DNA from: Mucilaginibacter flavus
Lineage (GTDB): Bacteria > Bacteroidota > Bacteroidia > Sphingobacteriales > Sphingobacteriaceae
DNA length: 45,669 nt
NCBI RefSeq assembly: GCF_030409315.1
Contig: NZ_JAUFPS010000031.1
Span: 12,052-57,720 of the forward strand
Direction of reading: 5' to 3'
The notes under the pieces were generated by a model, which saw only the letters and a program-made list of their open reading frames with translations, was not told where the DNA came from and did not search any database. Of the stretch, positions 27,082 through 33,947 are shown piece after piece. The number at the start of each line of letters is the position of its first letter. Positions within the stretch are counted from its first letter, which is position 1. Position numbers and translations under genes: made by a program.

Positions 27082-27224
27082 ATGAAACCGGATCTTAAAA
27101 ACCTGAAAATAGTATAGCAAAAAATAACCAAACAGAACAAGAAGTTTCTAAAACAGCTCCCGAGGGTTTTAAAGAATGGTGGGACGCAAAACATCCTGAT
27201 CAACCATTTACTGATGGTAAATAG
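27082..27224 (+). pseudogene. Possible frameshifted small ORF
   Basis: An ATG at 27082 gives MKPDLKNLKIV and stops. In the frame two bases off, a longer readable segment ENSIAKNNQTEQEV then SKTAPEGFKEWWDAKH and PDQPFTDGK ends at TAG 27224. One missing base near 27112 would join them into a ~47-residue hydrophilic protein, or the 3' end of a longer one. It sits directly before the Sel1-like gene. I do not recognise it; support is only the protein-like composition. Confidence 0.3.
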
Positions 27225-27235
27225 TAAAAGTAAAG

Positions 27236-27682
27236 ATGAAAGGGCAAAAGAACTATAATTTAGCACAAATAATCCGCAAAGAGATGTATTTAAGATCACA
27301 TAGCTTTGAGGAGCAAAAGAAATTGCATAGGCGGTATTTTGATCTAATCAAAAAAGCAGCATATCAGGGACACGTTGAAAGCATGTATGATATGGGTAAT
27401 GAATACGACGATATTGGTTACCTGGGTATTCCAAATCCTTCTTATAATATAAAAAAGTGTTTTTATTGGTATTCCAAGGCTTGCCAAAAAGGACATGCTG
27501 AAGCCTGTAATAATTTGTCTGTTTTTTATGCATTAGGAGAGGGCTGTAAGCAAGACTTCTCTTACGCCTTGGAATTGCTTAAACGATCTGGTGAGCTTGG
27601 GTCGGTGCTGGGGAAGAGAAATTATAAAATGAAACTCCGGGATTTGGAAAAAACAGGAAAATACTTACTCTCCAGTAGATAA
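27236..27682 (+). CDS. Sel1-like repeat protein
   Basis: A 148-residue helical-repeat protein without signal peptide. Sel1-like repeats are visible as AAYQGHVESMYDMGNEYDD, CFYWYSKACQKGHAEACNNLSVFYALGEGCKQDFSYALELLKRSGELGS. Sel1 proteins are protein-interaction scaffolds and in polymorphic-toxin loci can be immunity proteins. Here it lies between two direct MITE-like copies (ending 27041, starting 27693), only 10 bases from the second, and a few kb from an Rhs toxin. A role as an orphan immunity gene is inference. Confidence 0.75.
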   Translation: MKGQKNYNLAQIIRKEMYLRSHSFEEQKKLHRRYFDLIKKAAYQGHVESMYDMGNEYDDIGYLGIPNPSYNIKKCFYWYSKACQKGHAEACNNLSVFYALGEGCKQDFSYALELLKRSGELGSVLGKRNYKMKLRDLEKTGKYLLSSR

Positions 27683-27692
27683 CCTCCCCAAT

Positions 27693-27803
27693 CGCTGGCG
27701 CACGCGTATGCTTTTACCTCAATTAGATTTTTGAAACCCGATAATCAATCATAGTTTGGTGTAGACTTATCAACGGGGCACACGCGATACGCGTGCGCCA
27801 GCG
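27693..27803 (+). repeat. MITE-like element, copy 2
   Basis: Same terminal inverted repeats (CGCTGGCGCACGCGT / ACGCGTGCGCCAGCG) and the same centre as copy 1, about 111 bp. It starts 10 bases after the Sel1-like stop and ends about 5 bases before recognisable IS982 transposase sequence, so it may have inserted into the insertion-sequence remnant. Confidence 0.78.
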
Positions 27804-27807
27804 GGGG

Positions 27808-28037
27808 AAGAACAGCCTGATGACCATGAGCGATAAAATATTACTGCGCAAGCGTTCTGTCATAGAAACCGTCAATGATGAACTTAAGATATATGCCAGG
27901 TTGAACATTCAAGGCACAGGTTCTTCGCCAACTTCATAGCTAATATCGTTGCTGGGCTCATTGCCTACTCCTTCTTCCCTAAAAAACCTTCTATCGCCTA
28001 TCAAACCGTCCACTCTAATCAAATCGTAGCTTTCTGA
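27808..28037 (+). pseudogene. IS982-family transposase, 3'-end remnant with frameshift
   Basis: The frame reads KNSLMTMSDKILLRKRSVIETVNDELK, then after a one-base loss near 27888 the next frame gives ICQVEHSRHRFFANFIANIV followed by AGLIAYSFFPKKPSIAYQ to TGA at 28035-28037. DKILLRKR-x-x-IETVNDELKNI-x-Q-EH-x-RHRS-x-x-NF is the conserved C-terminal part of IS982 (DDE) transposases. The N-terminal two thirds are gone; the MITE-like copy 2 abuts the break. Confidence 0.75.
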
Positions 28038-28237
28038 TTAATCGAACTCAGGTTTTTAATAAACCAATTGGATTTTTAAAAGAATATTAAATTCCGGTTT
28101 TGTTGATAGGTTCAAAACTGATATAGGAACCCGACCCGGATAATAAGTCCATGATCTTTATGATGATTAATACCATGCTCACCCCAAAGAAGTTCAAAGA
28201 CTTCTTTCAAAAGAACGTAGCTGCACTGTAAAACAAC

Positions 28238-28263
28238 AAAGCCCGGCAGTTAGGCCAGGCTTC
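28238..28263. terminator. Small GC-rich hairpin
   Basis: AAGCC (28239-28243) pairs with GGCTT (28258-28262), with inner GG/CC pairing and a T-run after it. It follows a short plus-strand reading frame (ATG 28151 to TAA 28231, MIFMMINTMLTPKKFKDFFQ...) that may be another remnant 3' end; I do not recognise that peptide. Confidence 0.4.
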
Positions 28264-28326
28264 GTTTATTGTACAACTTTACGTTTATCTACAAGCTCCG
28301 TACCTTGCACGCAGGCCACCTAAACG

Positions 28327-28445
28327 CGGGCCACAAGGCACAGCCTTGCGGCAGCGGGGGTACCACAAGCCAGGAGGCCTGCGGTAGCGTTCAAAAAGCC
28401 CTGGCGATAGCGGGGCCACAAGGCACAGCCTTGCGGCAGCGGGGG
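28327..28445. repeat. Short GC-rich direct repeat (REP-like)
   Basis: A 34-base unit containing GGCCACAAGGCACAGCCTTG and CGGCAGCGGGGG occurs at 28327-28360 and again at 28412-28445, with an inner inverted AAGGCACAGCCTT. The composition differs sharply from the AT-rich flanks. An overlapping open frame here is a by-product of the repeats. Confidence 0.55.
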
Positions 28446-28474
28446 CGTCTCGTCCTAAAAAAGTTTTTTACTAG

Positions 28475-28969
28475 TTATATATAAATGGTGGAATATATAG
28501 TTCTTTTAACCTCATAATTTACCCCGCTGAACATAGACAGTGCCGTTTCGATATCCGGGTCAATTATGGAAGTTAAAATAGTTTTTTTACCATCTGAAGT
28601 TAAAATTTCTGCATGATAATACATTTCTGCTGTTTGATATGGAAAATTACCTTTTTCCATTCCTGCAGATTTAAATAACTTGATCGTTTTAATATCACTA
28701 AAGTTATAAGTATATAAACTGCCTCTTTTTTTAATAGAAAACGTATTATCAACAATTTCAAAAATTTGATTTTTGGTGGCAATGTAATACTCTATTAATA
28801 AATATATTGTTGGAATAGACGGTATACAAATTATTATGATAAAACCAGGTAAAAGAGAACTATCATATCCGCCTGCGTAGTAAAACCCGACTGCTATAAT
28901 TATTGTTACTACTATGCCAAGCCTTAAAAGAGGCTTCAACATTTTTTTCAAACTCAATGTAAACGTCAT
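28475..28969 (-). CDS. Small membrane protein, candidate Rhs immunity protein
   Basis: A 164-residue protein with two adjacent transmembrane helices (about residues 15-33 and 40-60: LGIVVTIIIAVGFYYAGG, LLPGFIIIICIPSIPTIYLLIEYY). These are followed by a ~100-residue cytoplasmic beta-rich domain (IFEIVDNTFSIKKRGSLYTYNFSDIKTIKLF) that resembles the bacterial PH-like pattern. It starts 34 bases after the stop of the Rhs gene on the same strand, the standard place for cognate immunity. AT-rich base use differs from the core genes. Immunity is inferred from position only. Confidence 0.6.
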   Translation of the reverse strand: MTFTLSLKKMLKPLLRLGIVVTIIIAVGFYYAGGYDSSLLPGFIIIICIPSIPTIYLLIEYYIATKNQIFEIVDNTFSIKKRGSLYTYNFSDIKTIKLFKSAGMEKGNFPYQTAEMYYHAEILTSDGKKTILTSIIDPDIETALSMFSGVNYEVKRTIYSTIYI

Positions 28970-29003
28970 GTCTTTTTAATCTAAAGCTATTTTATGAGAA
29001 ATT

Positions 29004-30323
29004 TTATTTAAAGGCGGATGCAAAGCCAAAATCAACATTTTCATATCCTGCAGGCGTATACGGTCCAGCGGATGTGACATGTGACGACTGTTCCCAGATA
29101 TAATCGAATGCTGCGCCAGCAAGAAAACCAGGAATTGAACCAAATTTTGCTCCAACTCCGGCTCCTATTCCGAATGATATGCCTACTCCTGTCTGTTTAT
29201 AGTAATATTGGGATATTGTTATTTTTCCGCGCTTCACGTCAACATAATTCATTGTTGCTCCTATTAAAGGAGCGTGCTCTGCACCAAGTTGTGTAAATAA
29301 TTTGGCGGATTTTTCATAGCCCAAAATTTCAGCCAAAAGTTTTCCTTTATCCATATATTCAAAATAACTAGAAGTAAATTCCTGTGCATCATCAGCGTTC
29401 ACGAAAGGCACTCCCTTACTGGCTTTACTACCTTTTCCCGAAGACTTTTTAGTAGTATCCTTGCTTGCACTGTTCTGGTTGTCCGCCCGAAAGTAATCAC
29501 CAAGTTCAGGATCTTCCGCCGGATTGGAAGCCGTCATCCACTGACTCATCGTTAAACCATCTGCGCCAACGGTCTCTTTAGTTTCCTCCTCGTCTTTTGT
29601 TCTTTTATTATCTTGCTGCTTATCATCGCTATAAACATCCATCCCATCCGGATCAATAAACCTGATCGGATTATTAACCCCATAATTATAAGGCGATAGC
29701 CTGCGGTATTTATCGGCCAGCGGGTCAATCCCCGTCCATCTCTCTATCACCGGATCATAGAACCTCGCGCCATAATCATACAAATTCATGTTTAGCTCAT
29801 CCTGCAGCTCTTTCCCATTGTATTTGTACTTATTATCCGGGCTTGGAACTGTATTACTACCCCTGTTCATCTGCATCCCGAAGGCGTAATAATCCGTTTG
29901 CTGGGATATCTGCCCATCCTGCCCTATCAGCACCCTCGTGTTGCCCAGGTGATCTTTCAAGGCATAATCATAAAAATAACTACTGCCTCCGTTCGGCCGG
30001 GCTCTCCCTTCTTCTGTTTGTATAAAAGCTATCGAGCCGCTGCCGTCATATTCTATCCCGTTCACATAGTCGCGGTTGCCGCCGCTTAATACCTTCCGCA
30101 ATTTGCGCCCGGTTGCATCATAGATATAGGTTAGCACACTCCCTGTAGCCGGCGTTACCGTATACGGCAAATTTAAATGGTTATAGGTAAAGGTAAGGCC
30201 TTTTTTATTATCTACCCCGTTGCCCGTAGTCTTCCGCTGTTCGAATGTCTCCGACGAACTACTATGCCTGTAGTTTATAACTACCGCAATATGGCTTGTC
30301 AGAGCGATACAAAGCCCAATCAT
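29004..30323 (-). CDS. Rhs-repeat polymorphic toxin, 5'-truncated cassette
   Basis: A 439-residue frame. From about residue 44 it matches the end of an Rhs/YD-repeat protein: FTYNHLNLPYTVT, YIYDATGRKLRKVL, the core DYALKDHLGNTRVLIG, and KYNGKELQDELNMNLYDYGARFYDP to NPIRFIDPDGMD. After DPDGM (about residue 228) comes a variable C-terminal region: a Lys/Glu-rich linker, then a glycine-rich hydrophobic stretch (GVGISFGIGAGVGAKFG, FLAGAAFDYIWEQ) that could insert in membranes. The first ~38 residues are encoded by a repeat also found at 33710-33847, so the natural N-terminal Rhs shell is missing. It is either a displaced cassette or a pseudogene. Confidence 0.78.
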   Translation of the reverse strand: MIGLCIALTSHIAVVINYRHSSSSETFEQRKTTGNGVDNKKGLTFTYNHLNLPYTVTPATGSVLTYIYDATGRKLRKVLSGGNRDYVNGIEYDGSGSIAFIQTEEGRARPNGGSSYFYDYALKDHLGNTRVLIGQDGQISQQTDYYAFGMQMNRGSNTVPSPDNKYKYNGKELQDELNMNLYDYGARFYDPVIERWTGIDPLADKYRRLSPYNYGVNNPIRFIDPDGMDVYSDDKQQDNKRTKDEEETKETVGADGLTMSQWMTASNPAEDPELGDYFRADNQNSASKDTTKKSSGKGSKASKGVPFVNADDAQEFTSSYFEYMDKGKLLAEILGYEKSAKLFTQLGAEHAPLIGATMNYVDVKRGKITISQYYYKQTGVGISFGIGAGVGAKFGSIPGFLAGAAFDYIWEQSSHVTSAGPYTPAGYENVDFGFASAFK

Positions 30324-30353
30324 AGCGTCGGGCTTGTTATTTATCCCTCACCC
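30219..30353. repeat. Direct repeat A (5' end of the Rhs frame)
   Basis: GTTGCCCGTAGTCTTCCGCTG, TGTCTCCGAC, GAACTACTATGCCTGTAG, TTTATAACTACCG and GCGTCGGGCTTGTTATTTA match repeat B at 33710-33847 in order and orientation, apart from a 3-base indel and scattered changes. The element overlaps the start of the Rhs frame, marking a recombination boundary. Confidence 0.75.
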
Positions 30354-30380
30354 GCAATAGGGATTGGCGCGGATACCGGC

Positions 30381-30577
30381 CAATGTCATTAAGTTAAGAG
30401 ATTGATAGGTTGCTCCATCGGAGCAAAAGCTTTGTAGCATACGAAAATTGATATTTTTTGCGTGCCGTAGGTACGCTACACAGGTTCCGTACCTACGGCA
30501 CGGAGCATTATCTCCTATTTTTTTTACAAAGCTCTACCCCCTATGGGGGAGAAAGTCCTTAACTTAATGACATTGGG
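30381..30577. repeat. Palindromic element made of two inverted half-units
   Basis: The left half starts CCAATGTCATTAAGTTAAGA and contains TCGGAGCAAAAGCTTTGTAG and GCGTGCCGTAGGTACG. The right half is its diverged reverse complement (CGTACCTACGGCACGGAGC ... TACAAAGCTCTACCCCC ... CTTAACTTAATGACATTGG). A further half-unit lies at 30906-31002. It looks like a palindromic mobile repeat with CCAATGTCA ends. The rest of 30324-31038 holds this, MITE copy 3 and a short TGTTGGTG/CACCAACA inverted repeat, but no gene. Confidence 0.65.
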
Positions 30578-30803
30578 ATACCGGCCGATGTGGCTAAGGC
30601 CTGTGTAGTATGAGCAAAAAGCCCGGGCCGCAGGTATTGCCACTCTTAATTCAAAATTCAAAAGTTAAAATTCAAAAGGGTTGGCGGGTGACTTTTGCCC
30701 CTTGTTGGTGTTCGGCATTGCGCGCTGTCGCGTGTTGTCACCAACAGCAGGTTCGTATTGTAGCATGTGTTAGCACAGAAAAGATTTTATTAGGTGCTAC
30801 AAT

Positions 30804-30905
30804 CGCTGGCGCACACGTGCTTTTACCCCAATTGGATTTTTGAAATCCGATAATCAATTGTAGCTTGGTGTATACTTATCATTAGGAAACACTTGTGTGC
30901 CAGCG
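30804..30905 (+). repeat. MITE-like element, copy 3 (diverged)
   Basis: It begins CGCTGGCGCACACGTG, has the centre TTTTTGAAATCCGATAATCAATTG and ends ACACTTGTGTGCCAGCG. It is about 102 bp and more diverged than copies 1 and 2, and shares the left flank GCTACAAT with copy 1. Confidence 0.72.
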
Positions 30906-31002
30906 GTGTACCTACGGCACGCGAAAACTTATTTTTCATATACTATAAAGCTTTTGCTCCTACGGAGTAAGCCTTCGCGCTTTTAACTTGGTGACATTGG
31001 TT
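30906..31002 (-). repeat. Half-unit of the palindromic element
   Basis: The minus strand reads CCAATGTCACCAAGTTAAAA ... GTAGGAGCAAAAGCTTTATAG ... CGCGTGCCGTAGGTACAC, matching the left half of 30381-30577. It directly abuts MITE copy 3. Confidence 0.65.
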
Positions 31003-31038
31003 TACACAGTCTGATATCGCCACTTCAAACCGGTATAT

Positions 31039-32244
31039 TCAATAATTCAAATCAATTTCCGAAAGATCTGAAAACAAAAACAGCCCATCGGCTGCATAGC
31101 TATCCGGCTCTGCAATAGCATTGGTAAACTGCCCCTTAATGTAGGGTAATAGCATGGGCGTATATCCTTTTAAAGCATCTTTATCCTTTTTACGGTCGAT
31201 GTAGTCTTTTTTCCCAAACAGGGCTTTGGCCCGGGCCGATCCGGTAAACTGTTCGACATCCATTTTTTGAGCCGAAAGATCGGCTACCGGCAGTTTGGCG
31301 GTGCCGGCAAAATCGGTAATAAATACATAATAATTTTCCTTCAGCGCGTCGCTCAAAAATTTTCCTGCCGAAAGGTAAGGGGCGTTGTCCGCAGTAAAAT
31401 TCGTTTCCAGGTTTGCTTTAACAACCTCTGTGTTTAGGCCGTAGTGAATTGTTTTTTTGCTTAGTTTCTTCAAAATCTGGCCGGCAATGTAGCGGCTAAC
31501 ATCGTTGATTGCTTTTGCCGGGAACTTTTGATTGGGCGACTCTATTTTTAATACAAAATTATTATGAACCAGGTCCTCACCGCACCTCAGGAGTAAGGCT
31601 TGATCGACAGCCGAAAGCCGGGTTTTATTAACGCTTACCATCCATGTTTTAATGTCGGCATAAGCGGCCGAATCTGAAGGGGCGACGTTACTCCACTTTT
31701 CGCTAAGTTTTAGTCCGTTAGTCTCATCAAGCGGAATTACATAAATAGCCAGGAAATAGGCCGGCGGTATTGGTGTATTGGGTGCAACACCGAAGATATT
31801 AACCACATCTGCCGGGTGCGCTAAATTGTAGGCTTTTATCCATTTTATAAATGAGCTAAACTCCCGGTTCTCAAATTTATGCCGACCAGAAAATATGCTT
31901 TTAATCAGCGAATCTGTTCGTGCATCATCAGCAGGTACATCGGTTGTTAAATAAGTATTCAGAGGCCTAAGTAGCCAGTCGTCTGTTCGCAATACAATAT
32001 TCCTGTAGTTTTTTTTAGTAATTAAATAGGCCGAAAATGCGGTGTTAAACTTTTTGGTTTCCTTCACCAATTCGCCAACATCGCCTATACCTATCAGTTT
32101 AACGTTATCGGTGTTTTTAAAATCAGCAATTTGCTCAAACAACGGGATAGCTTCATCAATGTTTTTGGAGGCAATTTCCTGCACTTTTTGAGCCTTAACG
32201 GCACAGGCAATAAATAAAAATGTAATAATAAAGATGTTTTTCAC
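31039..32244 (-). CDS. Erythromycin-esterase-like protein, degenerate paralogue
   Basis: A 401-residue exported protein (signal KNIFIITFLFIACAVKA) that is clearly a diverged paralogue of its neighbour at 32251-33543. It shares YLITKKNYRNIVLRTDDWLLRPLNTYLT with the neighbour's YLIERKGYRNILFELPDVGRMRAMRNYLT, and FKWIKAYNLAHPADVVNIFG-type text. The catalytic motif G-E-x-S-H-G is replaced by GIGDVGELVKE, and the second H-N-G-H motif is missing. Esterase activity is therefore unlikely. It follows the intact paralogue by 6 bases, so both are cotranscribed. Confidence 0.75.
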   Translation of the reverse strand: MKNIFIITFLFIACAVKAQKVQEIASKNIDEAIPLFEQIADFKNTDNVKLIGIGDVGELVKETKKFNTAFSAYLITKKNYRNIVLRTDDWLLRPLNTYLTTDVPADDARTDSLIKSIFSGRHKFENREFSSFIKWIKAYNLAHPADVVNIFGVAPNTPIPPAYFLAIYVIPLDETNGLKLSEKWSNVAPSDSAAYADIKTWMVSVNKTRLSAVDQALLLRCGEDLVHNNFVLKIESPNQKFPAKAINDVSRYIAGQILKKLSKKTIHYGLNTEVVKANLETNFTADNAPYLSAGKFLSDALKENYYVFITDFAGTAKLPVADLSAQKMDVEQFTGSARAKALFGKKDYIDRKKDKDALKGYTPMLLPYIKGQFTNAIAEPDSYAADGLFLFSDLSEIDLNY

Positions 32245-32250
32245 AGGGTA

Positions 32251-33543
32251 TTAATTGGAGGTTTGTTTTGCGGTTGGGTGAATTTCAGAAAAAAACACCA
32301 AAGCGTCAAAAGCATTGTTAAGCCCGGGAATAAACAAATGAATGCCATTTGCATCAATAGCATTGGTATCTTCTTTAATATTCATGTTGCGCAGGTCCTG
32401 CTCAAAAAAAATCCCTGCCGCAATGCCGTATTTATTTAGGATGTTATACGCCGCGGTAGTGGGTGCGGAGGTAAATGTTTTGGTGATATATTGGGGGTTA
32501 TTATTGGGGATAGACGCGTTTTTGTTAATTTCAACTTCGGCGAGTTTTGAAAAATCGCTTGCTATTACGTAGTACCGGTCTTTAAAATAGCGATGCAAAT
32601 AATTGCCCATATACCCTTGTACCGTGCGGATCACATGCCCGTTGTGTGCCCATACTATGGCTTTACGGTTGTTACTTAAAAAACGGATGTTTTGCGCCAT
32701 AACGCTATCCCTGAACAAATTTGCCGCGTTGGATTGCTCTGAGATGGCTTTTGAATTTTTAATAAGATAACCCACACCGTTTACCGAGTTGTGAATATAA
32801 AAATCCAATAAACGAAGTTCTTCGGCGCTGATTTTAGTTTTAAGCAATGATTGAGAGGATAGCAGCCACTTGTTAAGGATGGTAATTTTAGCTGTATCGG
32901 CTATATCCGAAGTTAACTGATACATATATTGCTGGCCTTGCCCGCGGTCGTAAGGGATAATATACTTATTAAGAATAAAGCTGATGATACTTTGGCCCGT
33001 GCCAATTTCAAAGCCCATAACCTGTACCATATCTTCGGGATGGTTAAGGTTATATTGTTTTATCCATTTAAGCAAACCCAAACTTTCAGATGCCGTTGCG
33101 TTAACAAATTGTGCCTGTTTTACCCACGTGCCAATGTAAGCGGTATCATTTGAGGTTTGATTGGTTAAATAGTTTCTCATGGCCCTCATCCTCCCAACAT
33201 CCGGCAGTTCAAAAAGAATGTTCCGGTACCCTTTGCGCTCAATTAAATACCGGGCCATATTGGCTTTAAACGCGATGGGCTCATACCCGCCGTGACTAAC
33301 TTCGCCCAGGGCGATGATCTGAACCGAGTCGGCAATTTTTCCATCAAAAACCGAACTCAGATACTTGTTTGAGTAATGAATTGTTAAACTGTCTGATTGA
33401 AATTTTGGGGATTTATTGCTGATGATTTGGCTATAGGAGAACTGATTAAAAATTGCAATAACAACGATGCTTAGCATTACACGGCAAGTCAGTTTAGCGA
33501 TGCTTAATTTGCCTGCTGCATATGTTGTTTTAGTTATTGACAT
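32251..33543 (-). CDS. Erythromycin-esterase family hydrolase, exported
   Basis: A 430-residue protein with an N-terminal membrane/signal segment (CRVMLSIVVIAIFNQFSYSQ). The Ere family motif IIALGEVSHGGYEP holds Glu81 and His84 (the catalytic base position in EreA/B). A second motif IVWAHNGHVIRT, about residues 295-306, gives the other conserved His. The segment YLIERKGYRNILFELPDVGRMRAMRNYL is also typical. Most members are general esterases of unknown substrate rather than macrolide-resistance enzymes, so no resistance claim is made. It lies between direct repeats A and B. Confidence 0.8.
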   Translation of the reverse strand: MSITKTTYAAGKLSIAKLTCRVMLSIVVIAIFNQFSYSQIISNKSPKFQSDSLTIHYSNKYLSSVFDGKIADSVQIIALGEVSHGGYEPIAFKANMARYLIERKGYRNILFELPDVGRMRAMRNYLTNQTSNDTAYIGTWVKQAQFVNATASESLGLLKWIKQYNLNHPEDMVQVMGFEIGTGQSIISFILNKYIIPYDRGQGQQYMYQLTSDIADTAKITILNKWLLSSQSLLKTKISAEELRLLDFYIHNSVNGVGYLIKNSKAISEQSNAANLFRDSVMAQNIRFLSNNRKAIVWAHNGHVIRTVQGYMGNYLHRYFKDRYYVIASDFSKLAEVEINKNASIPNNNPQYITKTFTSAPTTAAYNILNKYGIAAGIFFEQDLRNMNIKEDTNAIDANGIHLFIPGLNNAFDALVFFSEIHPTAKQTSN

Positions 33544-33549
33544 GTTATC

Positions 33550-33715
33550 TATTCAACAGTAAATCATTCAGTTCTTTTTCAAAATAATCTATAATCAAAT
33601 ATATAGCTTCGCCATCAGTGTCAAACATATAAGCTCTAAAATCTAAATCATAGATTGCTTTAAGCGGATATGAGGCCTTTTTTATCGATACGGTAGACAA
33701 GTTCAATCTCGTTGC
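33550..33715 (-). pseudogene. Orphan 3' coding fragment
   Basis: On the minus strand a frame running out of repeat B reads STVSIKKASYPLKAIYDLDF then RAYMFDTDGEAIYLIIDYFE and KELNDLLLNR to a stop about 5 bases before the esterase start region. It looks like the C-terminus of a small acidic protein and has no ATG before the fragment. It may be a displaced immunity-gene end, given the repeat it adjoins; this is inference. Confidence 0.3.
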
Positions 33716-33847
33716 CCGTAGTCCTCCGCTGTTTGAATGTCTCCGACTTCGAACTACTATGCCTGTAGTTTATAACTACCGTAATATAACTTGTTACAGC
33801 AATGTAAAGTTTGATTATTGCGTCGGGCTTGTTATTTACCCCTCACC
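33710..33847. repeat. Direct repeat B
   Basis: This matches repeat A (30219-30353) along about 135 bases (GTTGCCCGTAGTCCTCCGCTG, TGTCTCCGAC, GAACTACTATGCCTGTAG, GCGTCGGGCTTGTTATTTA). A short third match, CCGTTGCCGGTAGTCTTCTGC, occurs near 40760. From 33848 to 33947 lies the TolC gene's upstream region, with no distinct promoter recognised. Confidence 0.72.
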
Positions 33848-33947
33848 GGTTCCCATGTTTTAAAACCAAACGCTCTGCAATTAATCTGGTTTTCCTCAAA
33901 CAATAAGTACTTTCTCGGTTGTTAATCAATGTATTCTATCTACCTAT

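Noticed and set aside
28269..28484. 71-codon plus-strand frame with Gly/Ser/Arg-rich text
   Set aside because: Produced by the GC-rich direct repeats; the same peptide string is repeated with the DNA repeat.
29843..30089. Plus-strand frames opposite the Rhs gene
   Set aside because: Antisense shadows of conserved Rhs core codons.
32251..33543. Macrolide resistance gene (ere)
   Set aside because: Family motifs are present, but most members in Bacteroidota are esterases of unknown substrate and the protein is exported; resistance cannot be claimed from sequence.
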